A stretch of 64,000 bases of DNA from Eikenella halliae (GCF_001648475.1 NZ_LXSQ01000016.1:44207-108206), one strand, 5' to 3'; shown: positions 15,848-25,663, numbered from the stretch's first letter. Made by a program: numbers and translations. The notes: generated by a model not told the origin, from the sequence alone.

Positions 15848-15992
15848 CGTTATTTCTAGATCATTAACTGGTTTATTTTTTAATTAATTCTGTCATGCCT
15901 AGAGCAGGCTTTCAAGTTCCCTTTCAGCCTGCCTGCGCAATAATGTTGCTTTTTAGTATATTAGCATTTCTTCATTCAGATAGCCATAGACG

Positions 15993-16010
15993 ACATACAT
16001 TGATGTATGT
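15993..16010. promoter_or_regulatory. AcrR/MtrR-type operator palindrome
   Basis: ACATACAT-TG-ATGTATGT, a perfect 8-bp inverted repeat in the mtrR-mtrC intergenic region. It resembles the TACATACATT...AATGTATGTA sites of AcrR/TtgR-type repressors. A possible -35 TTGATG overlaps its right half. Confidence 0.65.
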
Positions 16011-16108
16011 AAAATGCTAGTTTTATTCTCTGCGGCTGCTTTTGCCCCTCAGGCTCCAAGCGGCCATAATTCATTAATTAAACATCAACTTAATTTAAGG
16101 CCATCATA

Positions 16109-17383
16109 ATGACATATTTCAGCATATCAGGGAAAACGGGCTTCAGGCTGAGCGCAATCGCCGTAGCTGCCGTATTGGCGCTGTCTGCCTGCGGTAAAGG
16201 CGCACAACAGCAACAACAAGGAGCACCGGAATTAGTGGTCAGCGTGCTCACCGTGAAAGCAGAAGACACCACCATCAGCACCGAGCTGCCCGGCCGCTTG
16301 GAATCTTTCCGTTCCGCCGAAGTGCGCCCGCAGGTGAGCGGCATCATCAAACGCCGCCTGTTCCAAGAAGGCAGTTATGTGCAGGCCGGTCAGCCGCTGT
16401 ATCAACTGGACGACGCCAGCTATTCCGCCGGCCTCGCCAGCGCGCGCGCCCAGCTGGCCGCGGCCGAAGCCGCCCAGGCCAAAGCCAATGCCGACTTGGC
16501 ACGCTACCAGCCGTTGGTGGCCGCCGATGCCATCAGCAAACAGGAATACGATGCCGCCGTGGCCGCACAACGCTCTGCCGCAGCCAATGTGAACGCCGCC
16601 CACGCCGCCATCCGCTCGGCACAGGTTAATGTGAACCACGCTCGCATCACCGCGCCGATTTCCGGCTATATCGGCCGCTCCAACGTATCCGAAGGCGCAT
16701 TGCTCACTGCCGGCGGTACAACCGTGCTGGCCACCATTCAGCAAACCAATCCGATGTATGTGAACGTTACCCAGTCTGCGCTGGATGTGATGAAAATGCG
16801 CCGCCAGATTGCCGAAGGCCAGATGAGCGCAGTAAACGGTGCAGTAGAGGTAACCATTATTTTGGAAGACGGCAGCGAGTATCCGCAAAAAGGCCGCCTG
16901 CTGTTTACCGACCCGACCGTGAACGAAACCACCGGACAGGTTTCCCTGCGCGTGGAAGTGCCGAACGGCGACAACATCCTGCTGCCCGGCCTGTATGTGC
17001 GCGTGCGCCTGCCGCAGGCACAGGCCAACCGCGCCTACCTCATTCCGCAGCGCGCCGTTACCCGAGGGGCGAAAGATACCGTGGTTGTCGTGGCCGCCGA
17101 CGGCTCGATGCGCCCGCAGGAAGTAACCATTGCCGGCCAGAACGGCAACAACTGGATTGTTACAGGCGGGCTGAAAGACGGCGATAAAGTGGCCATGGAC
17201 GGCACCATGATTGCCGGCATGATGGGTGCGCAAAAAGTGAAAACCCAAGAATGGCAGGCTTCGCAGCCGCAGCAATCCGCCGCGCCTGCCGCCCCGGCCA
17301 AGCCCAACAACGCTTCCGCTCCGGCCCAATCCAGCGCGGCAGCTTCCGCTCCGGCCGCCCAATCCGCTTCCCAAGCCAAATAA
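16109..17383 (+). CDS. mtrC: RND efflux periplasmic adaptor (membrane fusion protein)
   Basis: A 424-residue adaptor that links the inner-membrane pump to the outer-membrane channel. The signal sequence ends in a lipobox, LSAC with Cys at about residue 28, followed by a Gln-rich linker. Family segments are LPGRLESFRSAEVRPQVSG (beta-barrel/lipoyl start, key residues), an alpha-helical hairpin rich in Ala around 100-170, and the RITAPISGYIGRS lipoyl half. The tail beyond 385 is Ala/Pro/Ser-rich and low complexity. It is the first gene of the operon; mtrD begins 14 bases after its stop. Confidence 0.95.
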   Translation: MTYFSISGKTGFRLSAIAVAAVLALSACGKGAQQQQQGAPELVVSVLTVKAEDTTISTELPGRLESFRSAEVRPQVSGIIKRRLFQEGSYVQAGQPLYQLDDASYSAGLASARAQLAAAEAAQAKANADLARYQPLVAADAISKQEYDAAVAAQRSAAANVNAAHAAIRSAQVNVNHARITAPISGYIGRSNVSEGALLTAGGTTVLATIQQTNPMYVNVTQSALDVMKMRRQIAEGQMSAVNGAVEVTIILEDGSEYPQKGRLLFTDPTVNETTGQVSLRVEVPNGDNILLPGLYVRVRLPQAQANRAYLIPQRAVTRGAKDTVVVVAADGSMRPQEVTIAGQNGNNWIVTGGLKDGDKVAMDGTMIAGMMGAQKVKTQEWQASQPQQSAAPAAPAKPNNASAPAQSSAAASAPAAQSASQAK

Positions 17384-17397
17384 AGGGGCGTGTGTAA

Positions 17398-20300
17398 ATG
17401 GCTAAATTCTTTATCGACCGGCCCGTGTTCGCATGGGTTATCTCTCTCTTCATTATTTTGGCGGGCGTGCTGGCCATCCGAAAACTGCCGGTATCGCAAT
17501 ATCCGTCTGTTGCCGCGCCCACGTTCAACCTGACCGCCACCTACCCCGGCGCTTCCGCCCAGGTGATGGAAGACAGTGTGTTGGCAGTAATCGAACGCAA
17601 TATGAACGGCGTGGAAGGCTTGGACTATATGTCCACTTCCGCCGACTCTAGCGGTTCAGGTAGCGTTACCCTCACCTTCACTCCCGATACCGATGAAAAC
17701 GTGGCGCAGCTGGAAGTGAACAACAAACTGAACGAAGTGTTGTCCAGCCTGCCCGCCACCGTACAGCAATACGGTGTGAACGTATCCAAATCCCGCTCCA
17801 ACTTCCTGATGGTGGTGGCACTCTCTTCGCAAACCCAAGATTTGGAAGAAATGGCCGACTACGCCAAACGCAACATCGTGCCCGAATTGCAGCGTGTTGA
17901 AGGCGTGGGCGCAGTGCGTCTGTTTGCAGCAGAACGCGCCATGCGTATTTGGGTAGACCCGCAGAAACTACAAAACTTCAACCTCTCTTTTGCCGACGTT
18001 TCCTCTGCCATCAGCGCGCAAAACGTGCAAATTTCCGCCGGTTCGCTCGGCTCGCTGCCGGCCAGCCAGGGGCAAACCATTACCGCCACCATCACTGCCG
18101 ACGGCCAGCTCAGCACGCCGGAAGAGTTCGGCAACATCATCCTGCGCAGCAACACAAACGGTGCCAACGTTTATCTGCGCGATGTGGCCAAAATCGAGCT
18201 GGGTTCGGAAGACTACTCCGCCAGTACCCGCCTCAACGGCAAACCCACCGTCGGCATGGCCGTGATGCTGTCCAACAGTGGCAACGCCACCGCCACTGCC
18301 GCGCTGGTAAAAGAACGCATGGCCAAATTGGAGCAGTATTTCCCCGGCGATGTTACCTGGAGCGCCCCGTACGATACCTCCACCTTTGTGGAAATCTCCA
18401 TCGAACAAGTGGTACACACCTTGGTGGAAGCCATGGTATTGGTGTTCATTGTGATGTTTGTGTTCCTGCAAAACATCCGCTATACCCTGATTCCCACCAT
18501 CGTGGTGCCGATTTCGCTCTTGGGCGGCTTTGCCGGTATTTACTATTTTGGCATGTCAATCAACGTGCTCACAATGTTTGCCATGGTGCTGGTAATCGGT
18601 ATTGTGGTGGACGACGCCATTGTGGTGGTGGAAAACGTGGAACGCATCATGTCGGAAGAAGGGCTGCCGCCGCGTGAAGCCACGCATAAAGCCATGGGGC
18701 AGATTTCCGGCGCCGTGGTCGGCATTACCGCTGTGTTGATTTCCGTGTTCGTACCGCTGGCCATGTTCAGCGGTGCTACCGGCAAAATCTACCAGCAGTT
18801 TGCCATCACCATGGTGATCTCCATCGCCTTCTCCGCCTTCCTCGCCCTATCGCTCACACCGGCCTTGTGCGCCTCGCTGCTCAAACCGATTGAGAAAGGG
18901 CATCACGAGGAAAAAACCGGCTTCTTCGGCTGGTTCAACCGCAAATTCACCGCCGGCAACAAGCGCTACGAAGGCTGGGTGGCCGCCCTGCTGCACCGTG
19001 CCGGCCGTATGCTGATTGTGTACTTGGCGCTGGTGGCCGCTGCCGGCCTGCTCTACACCCGCATCCCGTCTTCCTTCCTGCCGTCGGAAGACCAAGGTAA
19101 CCTGATGGTCAGCATCCAGCTGCCCGCCGGCGCCACCAAAGAGCGTACCGACCAAACCCTGCTGGCCGTGGAGCAGATTGCCCAAAATACACCCGGCGTG
19201 AAAGACGTGTTTACCGTATCCGGCTTCAGTTTTTCAGGTAGCGGTCAGAACATGGCCATGGGCTTTGTGATTTTGAAAAACTGGGACGAGCGTAAAGGCC
19301 CGGGCGAAGATGCCGCCAGCATCACCCAAAAACTCACCGGCGCATTCATGGCCAGCGGCCTGATCCGCGACGGTTTCGCCATTGCCGTGAATCCGCCGCC
19401 CATCCGCGAGCTGGGTAACGGCGGTTTGGAGTTCTACCTGCAAGACCGCAACAGCCGCGGCCACCAAGCCTTGGTGGAAGCACGCAACAAGCTGATTGCC
19501 GAAATGCGTAAAAACCCAATGTTCGGCGACACTCGCGCCGCCGGTTTGGAAGATGCGCCGCAGCTTAAGCTCACCATCGACCGTGCCGCCGCCGCCGCAC
19601 AAGGCATCAGCATGTCTTCCATCCGCAGCACCTTGGGTTCCGCATTGGGCGGGGCGTATGTGAACGACTTCCCCAATAGCGGCCGCCTGCAAAAAGTGTA
19701 CGTGCAGGCTGTGCCCCAGTCCCGTATGCAGGCCGAGCAGATTCTGGCCATGACCGTGCCCAACGGCCAAGGCGTGGCCGTGCCGCTTTCCACCGTGGTC
19801 AGTGCCTCGTGGGAAACCGGTATGGAGCAGAGCACCCGTTTCAACGGCTATCCCGCCATGTCGATCAGCGGCGCGGTCAAATCCGGCTTCTCCAGCGGCG
19901 ACGCCATGGCCGAAGTGGAGCGCATCGTGTCGCAGATGGACGGCTACAGCGTGGAATGGGCGGGCGAATCACGCCAACAGGCCAGCGGCTCTTCCCAGCG
20001 CACCATGCTCTACGGCTTCGTATTGCTGGCCACCTTCCTCGTGCTGGCCGCCCTGTATGAAAGCTGGTCGATTCCCGCCGCCGTGATTCTGGTTGCTCCC
20101 TTGGGCTTCCTCGGTGTGGTGGTGGGCGTGTTCGGCCGCAACCTATTCAACGGCGTATTCCACATCCGAGAGGTGTTCTTCAACGACATCTACTTCATGG
20201 TCGGTATGATTACCGTGGTCGGCTTGAGCGCGAAAAACGCGATTCTGATTATCGAATTTGCCAAAGACCTGCAAGCGCAAGGCAAGAGCGCGATGGAATC

Positions 20301-20646
20301 GGCCTTGGCTGCCGCTCACCTGCGCTTCCGCCCGATTCTAATGACTTCCTTCGCCTTCATCTTGGGCGTGGTGCCGCTGTATATCGCTTCCGGCGCCAGC
20401 TCCGCCAGCCAACGCGCCATCGGCACCACCGTATTCTGGGGGATGTCTGTCGGTACACTGCTGTCGGTATTCCTGGTGCCGCTGTTCTACGTGTTGGTAC
20501 GCAAACTGTCTAAACCGTCCCAACACGAAACCGAAATGGCCGCCGCCCACACCAACATCAGCCCCGAGCAGGCCGAACTCTACGTTGCCGCCGCTGAACA
20601 AGGGCTGAGCGAAGAAGAGAAACGCGACCTGCATAACGACCAGTAA
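17398..20646 (+). CDS. mtrD: RND multidrug efflux transporter
   Basis: A 1082-residue inner-membrane HAE1-type pump driven by protons. It starts MAKFFIDRPVFAWVIS, the family N-terminus. Twelve transmembrane helices are expected: one, then a large periplasmic loop, then helices 2-6, and a repeat of this plan. The proton-relay acidic pair is Asp405-Asp406 in GIVVDDAIVVVENVE. A second conserved block, GLSAKNAILIIEFAK, carries the relay Lys. Two near-DUS sequences (17655, 19229) occur in frame as Ser-Gly-Ser. The spacing to mtrC implies co-transcription. Substrates by analogy are hydrophobic drugs, detergents and bile salts. Confidence 0.97.
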   Translation: MAKFFIDRPVFAWVISLFIILAGVLAIRKLPVSQYPSVAAPTFNLTATYPGASAQVMEDSVLAVIERNMNGVEGLDYMSTSADSSGSGSVTLTFTPDTDENVAQLEVNNKLNEVLSSLPATVQQYGVNVSKSRSNFLMVVALSSQTQDLEEMADYAKRNIVPELQRVEGVGAVRLFAAERAMRIWVDPQKLQNFNLSFADVSSAISAQNVQISAGSLGSLPASQGQTITATITADGQLSTPEEFGNIILRSNTNGANVYLRDVAKIELGSEDYSASTRLNGKPTVGMAVMLSNSGNATATAALVKERMAKLEQYFPGDVTWSAPYDTSTFVEISIEQVVHTLVEAMVLVFIVMFVFLQNIRYTLIPTIVVPISLLGGFAGIYYFGMSINVLTMFAMVLVIGIVVDDAIVVVENVERIMSEEGLPPREATHKAMGQISGAVVGITAVLISVFVPLAMFSGATGKIYQQFAITMVISIAFSAFLALSLTPALCASLLKPIEKGHHEEKTGFFGWFNRKFTAGNKRYEGWVAALLHRAGRMLIVYLALVAAAGLLYTRIPSSFLPSEDQGNLMVSIQLPAGATKERTDQTLLAVEQIAQNTPGVKDVFTVSGFSFSGSGQNMAMGFVILKNWDERKGPGEDAASITQKLTGAFMASGLIRDGFAIAVNPPPIRELGNGGLEFYLQDRNSRGHQALVEARNKLIAEMRKNPMFGDTRAAGLEDAPQLKLTIDRAAAAAQGISMSSIRSTLGSALGGAYVNDFPNSGRLQKVYVQAVPQSRMQAEQILAMTVPNGQGVAVPLSTVVSASWETGMEQSTRFNGYPAMSISGAVKSGFSSGDAMAEVERIVSQMDGYSVEWAGESRQQASGSSQRTMLYGFVLLATFLVLAALYESWSIPAAVILVAPLGFLGVVVGVFGRNLFNGVFHIREVFFNDIYFMVGMITVVGLSAKNAILIIEFAKDLQAQGKSAMESALAAAHLRFRPILMTSFAFILGVVPLYIASGASSASQRAIGTTVFWGMSVGTLLSVFLVPLFYVLVRKLSKPSQHETEMAAAHTNISPEQAELYVAAAEQGLSEEEKRDLHNDQ

Positions 20647-20649
20647 AAC

Positions 20650-20691
20650 GTTTTCAGGTAGCCTCTGCCGCATTGGAGGCTACCTGAAAAC
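20650..20691. terminator. Inverted-DUS hairpin between mtrD and mtrE
   Basis: GTTTTCAGGTAGCCTC (20650-20665) pairs with GAGGCTACCTGAAAAC (20676-20691), a 16-bp perfect stem within the operon, four bases after the mtrD stop. No U-run follows, so it may attenuate or stabilise rather than terminate. Confidence 0.55.
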
Positions 20692-20707
20692 CATAAGGAC
20701 CAAGCAC

Positions 20708-22198
20708 ATGAGAACAACTGTTTTAAAACCGATTGCCGGCAGCCTCGCCTTCAGCCTGCTGCTTTCCGCCTGCACCCTTGCGCCGCGCTATCAGCAGCCC
20801 GAAGTAAACGTGCCCGCCAATTTCCGCTACGACACCGCCGCCAGCCAAAGCAGCCGTGCCGCCGACACCGGCTGGGAAGACTACTTTGCCGACCCGCGCC
20901 TCAAATCCCTGATTACCCTGGCGCTGCAAAACAACCCCGACCTGCGCATGGCCGCCCTGAATGCCGAAGCGGTACGCGCCCAATACGCCATCACCCGCGC
21001 CGCCTCCCTGCCCGGCATCAACGCCAGCGGTACCGGCCAACGTGCCCGCGTGGCGCAGGATTTGAGCGCCACCGGCCGCTCCTACATTGCCGAATCCTAC
21101 AGCGTCGGCCTCGGCATCGCCTCCTACGAGCTCGACCTGTTCGGCAAAGCCCGCAGCAACAACCAAGCCGCACTGCAAGGCTACTTCAGCAGCGCCGCCG
21201 CCCGCGATTCCGCCCACCTCGCGCTGGTTTCCGCCGTGGCCAAAGCCTATTTCAACGAACGCTACGCCGAAGAATCCATGAAGCTCGCCCAGCGGGTGCT
21301 GCAAACCCGCGAGCAAACCTACCGGCTCAACCAAATCCAGCACAACGCCGGCGTGATTTCTGCCGTCAACCTGCGCGAAATGGAAGCCCTGATTGAATCG
21401 GCCAAAGCCGACTACGCTGCCGCCCTGCGCGCCCGCGAGCAGGCACACAACGCCCTGGCCGTGCTGATTAACCAGCCCGTGCCCGACAACCTGCCCGCCG
21501 GCCTGCCGCTGAACAAGCAGTTCCGCATCACTCGCCTGCCCGCCGGCCTCTCCTCCGACCTGCTGCAAAACCGCCCCGATATCCGCGCCGCCGAGCACAA
21601 CCTGCGCCAGGCCAACGCCAATATCGGCGCCGCCCGTGCCGCCTTTTTCCCCAGCATCAGCATCACCAGCAACATCGGCACCGGCAGCACCGAGATGAAC
21701 CGCCTGTTCGACGGCATAAACCGCACCTGGGTATTCTCCCCCACCATCAAAGTGCCCATTTTCAACTGGGGCAGCCTGCGCGCCAGCCTGGATGTGGCCA
21801 AACTGCGCCAGCAATCGGCCGTGGCCGCGTATGAAAAAGCCGTGCAGTCCGCCTTCCAAGACGTATCCAACGCCTTGGTGGCGCGCGAAACCCTGCAACA
21901 GCAATACGATGCCCGCGTGCAAACCCAAAAAGCCTACAACGACCGCCTGCGCCTGATTAATCTGCGCTACCGCCACGGCGTGTCCAGCTCGCTGGAAGTG
22001 CTCGATGCCGAACGCAGCAGCTACTCCGCCGATGCCGCCGTGCTCGCCACCCAACTTTCCATGCTGGAAAACCTGGCCGACCTCTATAAAGCCCTCGGCG
22101 GCGGCCTCAAGCAACACACCGAAGCCGCCCCGGCCGCAGCGGCAACGCCGCCCCAAGCCACTGCAGAAGCTGCTTCCGCCCCTGCCGATAGCAAATAA
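20708..22198 (+). CDS. mtrE: Outer-membrane efflux channel lipoprotein
   Basis: A 496-residue TolC/OprM-family channel that completes the tripartite efflux pump. The lipoprotein signal ends LLLSAC with Cys22. Paired helical repeats follow the two-fold internal symmetry of the family (ADPRLKSLITLALQNNPDLR in the first half; LRQANANIGAARAAFFPSI in the second; key residues). The Ala/Pro-rich C-terminal tail is not conserved. AAGGAC lies before the ATG. A strong terminator follows. Confidence 0.95.
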   Translation: MRTTVLKPIAGSLAFSLLLSACTLAPRYQQPEVNVPANFRYDTAASQSSRAADTGWEDYFADPRLKSLITLALQNNPDLRMAALNAEAVRAQYAITRAASLPGINASGTGQRARVAQDLSATGRSYIAESYSVGLGIASYELDLFGKARSNNQAALQGYFSSAAARDSAHLALVSAVAKAYFNERYAEESMKLAQRVLQTREQTYRLNQIQHNAGVISAVNLREMEALIESAKADYAAALRAREQAHNALAVLINQPVPDNLPAGLPLNKQFRITRLPAGLSSDLLQNRPDIRAAEHNLRQANANIGAARAAFFPSISITSNIGTGSTEMNRLFDGINRTWVFSPTIKVPIFNWGSLRASLDVAKLRQQSAVAAYEKAVQSAFQDVSNALVARETLQQQYDARVQTQKAYNDRLRLINLRYRHGVSSSLEVLDAERSSYSADAAVLATQLSMLENLADLYKALGGGLKQHTEAAPAAAATPPQATAEAASAPADSK

Positions 22199-22233
22199 TC
22201 CGGCTGCCCGATTACGTTTTCAGGTAGCCTGCC

Positions 22234-22277
22234 CTGCCGACCCTTCCACACATATATGGAAAGGCCGGCAGTTTTTT
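22234..22277 (+). terminator. Rho-independent terminator of the efflux operon
   Basis: CTGCCG (22234-22239) pairs with CGGCAG (22266-22271), with further pairing of CCTTTCC-like arms around a CACATATATG loop, followed by six Ts. It lies 35 bases after mtrE. Confidence 0.85.
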
Positions 22278-22471
22278 ATCCGGATTCACCGCAACCAAGG
22301 CTACCTGAAAATTTGGGGCTACCTGAAACCGGTACTTTGGCCATAACCATGATTTTTCCTACCGAGCCGAAGGCAGCACCACCAGCACCGCGAGACAGGT
22401 TCATGCGGCAGGAAGTGAAATGCGCTTTGGCTATAATCCTGCCCACTTTTCAGGTAGCCCCAATCCGCACC

Positions 22472-22939
22472 ATGCCTTTTCCCCACACCCTTTCCGCCTT
22501 GCTTTTCCAAATGCAAAACCGGCTCGGTATATATAGTGAATTAAATTTAAATCAGGACAAGGCGACGAGCAGCAGACAGTACAGATAGTACGGCAAGGCG
22601 AGCCAACGCTGTACTGGTTTTAATTTAATCCACTATATCAACCCGCCCACGCTTCCCAGCCTGCTGAACTTCATCAGCGGCTACACCATGGCCACCCGCT
22701 GCCACCATATCGACGAACCCGACACCCTTCGATCCTTCCACAATTTCGTTGCCCAACAACTGGGCTATGCCGAATCCACCGCCGGCTTTGCCAACATGAT
22801 CCTGGCCTACGTCTACGGCTTCAGCCCTGCCGATATCGATTGGCCGAATTTTCTATCCCAGCCGATTTCCGCACAGCAGCACGCCCAAGCAGTAGAACTG
22901 TTTTACCGGCTGCTAAAAGCCCACCAAGCATCCCATTGA
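22472..22939 (+). pseudogene. Small gene split by a Correia element
   Basis: The left part (22472-22531) encodes MPFPHTLSALLFQMQNRLGI. The right part (from about 22637) continues NPPTLPSLLNFISGYTMA and then runs to the stop at 22939, including FHNFVAQQLGY and an acidic-aromatic helical end. Joined, they read like the small family whose members begin with a RPGMYIG...L..FL.GY pattern, of unknown function. The Correia element at 22532-22637 separates the halves and adds an in-frame TAG at 22586. Both halves sit in the same frame. A truncated product could still start at the ATG at 22688 (83 residues), so partial function is possible. Confidence 0.6.
22532..22637. repeat. Correia-type element inserted in a gene
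   Basis: 106 bp from TATAGTGAATTAAATTTAAA to TTTTAATTTAATCCACTATA. The left end has GAATTAA and the right end has GGATTAA when read outward, so the ends differ slightly. It is flanked by TA dinucleotides, as expected for Correia insertion. Confidence 0.9.
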
Positions 22940-23166
22940 GTCATCTGCCACACAGCCCTTCCGCAGGCTACCTGAAACCGCATGACTAAGCGCAACAAAC
23001 TCAAACCGCCCTATCCCGCAACAGCTGGATGTTCATTTTCAGGTAGCCTCAAGCCGATTCAAACCCAGGCTACCTGAAAACACCAATTAACCCTGCCCCT
23101 GCCCTTGTGAAAACCCACCCCGCCCCTATTTGCCCGTATCATCCCCCATCATCAAAAGGACAACCC
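22940..23166. other. Intergenic region before oligopeptidase A
   Basis: Contains one DUS near 22966 and an inverted DUS pair at about 23038-23081. No gene. The ribosome site AAGGA at about 23156 serves the GTG start at 23167. Confidence 0.5.
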
Positions 23167-25200
23167 GTGAATCCCCTGCTCCAACTCGGCGAAGAGCCGC
23201 GTTTCGACCAAATCCAAACCGCCCACATCCGCCCTGCCCTCGAATCCGCCCTTGCCGAAGCCAGGGCCGGCATTGCTGCCGTCAAGGCTCAAAGCGAAGC
23301 CACCTGGGCCAATACCGTGGAAAAACTCACCGACATCACCGAGCGCGTCGGCCGCATCTGGGGCGTGGTATCGCACCTCAATTCCGTGGCCGACACCCCC
23401 GAACTGCGCGCCGTGTATAACGAGCTGATGCCGGAAATCACCGTATTCTTCACCGAAATCGGCCAAGACATCGAGCTCTACCAGCGCTTCAAAACCATCA
23501 AAAGCTCCCCCGAATTCGCCACCCTAAGCCCGGCGCAGCAAACCAAGCTCAACCATGACCTGCGCGATTTCGTGCTCAGCGGTGCCGAGCTGCCGCCCGA
23601 AAAGCAGGCCGAATTCGCCGCCCTGCAAACCGAAGGCGCCCAGCTGGCTGCCAAATTCTCACAGAACGTGCTTGATGCCACCGATGCCTTCGCCCTTTAT
23701 TTCGATAATGCCGAGCCGCTCTCCGGGCTACCTGAAGACGCCATGGCCATATTTGCCGCTGCCGCACAAGCCGAAGGCAAAAGCGGCTACAAAATCGGCC
23801 TGCAAATGCCGCACTACCTCGCCGTGATGCAATACGCCGACAACCGCGAACTGCGCGAAGAGGTATACCGCGCCTACGTTACCCGCGCCAGCGAGCTTTC
23901 CAACGAAGGCCGGTTCGACAACAGCCCCAACATCACCCGCCGCCTGGAAATCACCCTGCAAGAAGCCAAGCTGCTGGGCTACGCCAACTTCGCCGAGCTC
24001 TCGCTGGCCACCAAAATGGCCGATTCGCCCGCGCAAGTGCTGGACTTCCTGCGCGATTTGGCCAAACGCGCCAAGCCCTTCGCCGAACAGGATTTTGCCG
24101 CTGTGCAGGCCTTCGCCCGCGACACCCTCGCCATTGAAAACCCGCAGCCCTGGGATTTGGCCTATGCCTCCGAAAAACTGCGCCAGGCCAAATATTCGTT
24201 CAGCGAAACCGAAGTGAAAAAATACTTTCCCGTGAGCAAAGTGCTCCTTGGCCTGTTCGCCCAAATCAAACGGCTCTACGGCGTGGATTTCACCGAAAAA
24301 ACCGTGCCCGTATGGCACCCCGACGTGCGTTATTTCGAGCTCTCGCAAAACGGCGCGCACATCGGCGGCGTGTATATGGATTTGTACGCCCGCGAAGGCA
24401 AACGCGGCGGCGCATGGATGAACGACTATAAAGGCCGCCGCCGCCTGCCCAATGGCCAGCTGCAAAGCCCCACCGCCTATTTGGTGTGCAACTTCACCCC
24501 GCCCGCAGCAGGCAAAGAAGCCCGCCTCTCCCATGACGAAATCCTCACCCTTTTCCACGAAACCGGCCACGGCCTGCACCATCTGCTCACCCAAGTGGAC
24601 GAATTGGGCGTGAGCGGCATCAATGGCGTGGAATGGGATGCTGTGGAGCTGCCCAGTCAGTTTATGGAAAACTTCGTGTGGGAATACGATGTGCTGCGCG
24701 GCATGTCCGAACACGAAGACAACGGCGCACCGCTACCGCAGGAATTGTTCGACAAAATGCTCGCCGCCAAGAACTTCCAACGCGGCATGTTCCTCGTGCG
24801 CCAGATGGAATTCGCCTTATTCGATATGCTGATTTACAGCGAAACCGATCCCGCCCGCCTTGCCAGCTGGGCTCAAGTGTTGGACAACGTGCGCCGCGAA
24901 GTGGCCGTGGTGCAGCCGCCCGCCTACAACCGTTTCGCCAACAGCTTCGGCCACATCTTCGCCGGCGGCTACTCGGCCGGCTACTACAGCTATGCCTGGG
25001 CTGAAGTGCTCAGCGCCGATGCCTACGCCGCATTTGAAGAAAGCGGCAATGTGGCCGAATGCGGCCACCGCTTCTGGCAGGAAATCCTCGCCGTAGGCGG
25101 CTCGCGCAGCGCCGCCGAATCTTTCCAAGCCTTCCGCGGCCGCGCCCCCAACATCGATGCCCTACTCCGCCATAGCGGCTTCGATTTGAATGCTGCCTAA
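23167..25200 (+). CDS. prlC: Oligopeptidase A, M3 metallopeptidase
   Basis: A 677-residue cytoplasmic zinc peptidase that degrades short peptides, including cleaved signal peptides. The zinc-binding motif HETGH is at 464-468, preceded by LTLF as in the family. The GTG at 23167 was chosen because AAGGA lies 6 bases upstream and the product begins NPLLQLGEEPRFDQI, as in related enzymes. An upstream in-frame GTG at 23107 would add an unconserved Pro/His-rich segment. An in-frame near-DUS occurs at 23729. The gene stands alone. Confidence 0.95.
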   Translation: MNPLLQLGEEPRFDQIQTAHIRPALESALAEARAGIAAVKAQSEATWANTVEKLTDITERVGRIWGVVSHLNSVADTPELRAVYNELMPEITVFFTEIGQDIELYQRFKTIKSSPEFATLSPAQQTKLNHDLRDFVLSGAELPPEKQAEFAALQTEGAQLAAKFSQNVLDATDAFALYFDNAEPLSGLPEDAMAIFAAAAQAEGKSGYKIGLQMPHYLAVMQYADNRELREEVYRAYVTRASELSNEGRFDNSPNITRRLEITLQEAKLLGYANFAELSLATKMADSPAQVLDFLRDLAKRAKPFAEQDFAAVQAFARDTLAIENPQPWDLAYASEKLRQAKYSFSETEVKKYFPVSKVLLGLFAQIKRLYGVDFTEKTVPVWHPDVRYFELSQNGAHIGGVYMDLYAREGKRGGAWMNDYKGRRRLPNGQLQSPTAYLVCNFTPPAAGKEARLSHDEILTLFHETGHGLHHLLTQVDELGVSGINGVEWDAVELPSQFMENFVWEYDVLRGMSEHEDNGAPLPQELFDKMLAAKNFQRGMFLVRQMEFALFDMLIYSETDPARLASWAQVLDNVRREVAVVQPPAYNRFANSFGHIFAGGYSAGYYSYAWAEVLSADAYAAFEESGNVAECGHRFWQEILAVGGSRSAAESFQAFRGRAPNIDALLRHSGFDLNAA

Positions 25201-25606
25201 ACCGTAGGATAGAGAAAAGGCTACCTGAAAATTTTAGCGTTGCAGAAACTGCGCCTCGCTTCGTTTTCAGGTAGCCTGTTTGTTGCATCAACTCTAGTCG
25301 CACCCAATAGACATCGAGAGGCAACTACAATCATAGGCAGCATAGAAATACGGCAGAGGGCAATAGCATCGGATAAAGAAACCATGAAGAAATCAACGTC
25401 TCGCTAAGCTCCCCACCATATTCCATTGCCGTCTCGCCGGATAGCTTCTTATGAGCATAAGCACTGTAGCGAATTATAGTGGATTAACAAAAATCAGTAC
25501 AAGGCGGCGAGCCGCAGACAGTACACACGTTACGGCAAGGCGAGCCAACGCCGTACTGGTTTTTGTTAATTCACTATAAAATTTCTTCATCCCTCAGCCA
25601 TAAAAT
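25201..25606. other. Intergenic region between prlC and the ribosomal operon
   Basis: Holds a DUS pair (about 25219-25276), a stretch of unremarkable AT-richer sequence and the Correia element at 25475-25578. No gene. Confidence 0.5.
25475..25578. repeat. Correia-type element, AACAAAAA-ended
   Basis: 104 bp with the ACACGTTACGG core. It has a GGATTAA left end and a TTAATTC right end, so the termini are an imperfect pair. Confidence 0.9.
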
Positions 25607-25639
25607 AAAGGCTACCTGAAATATTCAGGTAGCCTTTTT
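25607..25639 (-). terminator. Terminator of the rpsF-rplI operon
   Basis: AAAGGCTACCTGAA (25607-25620) pairs with TTCAGGTAGCCTTT (25624-25637) with a 3-base loop. It lies 25 bases beyond the rplI stop on the minus strand. Confidence 0.75.
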
Positions 25640-25663
25640 GTTGCTGCAGACAACAATGCAGAC

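Noticed and set aside
22256..22471. Extension of the Correia-split gene further upstream
   Set aside because: The upstream part covers the mtrE terminator, a DUS and a -10-like TATAAT; it is unlikely to be coding.
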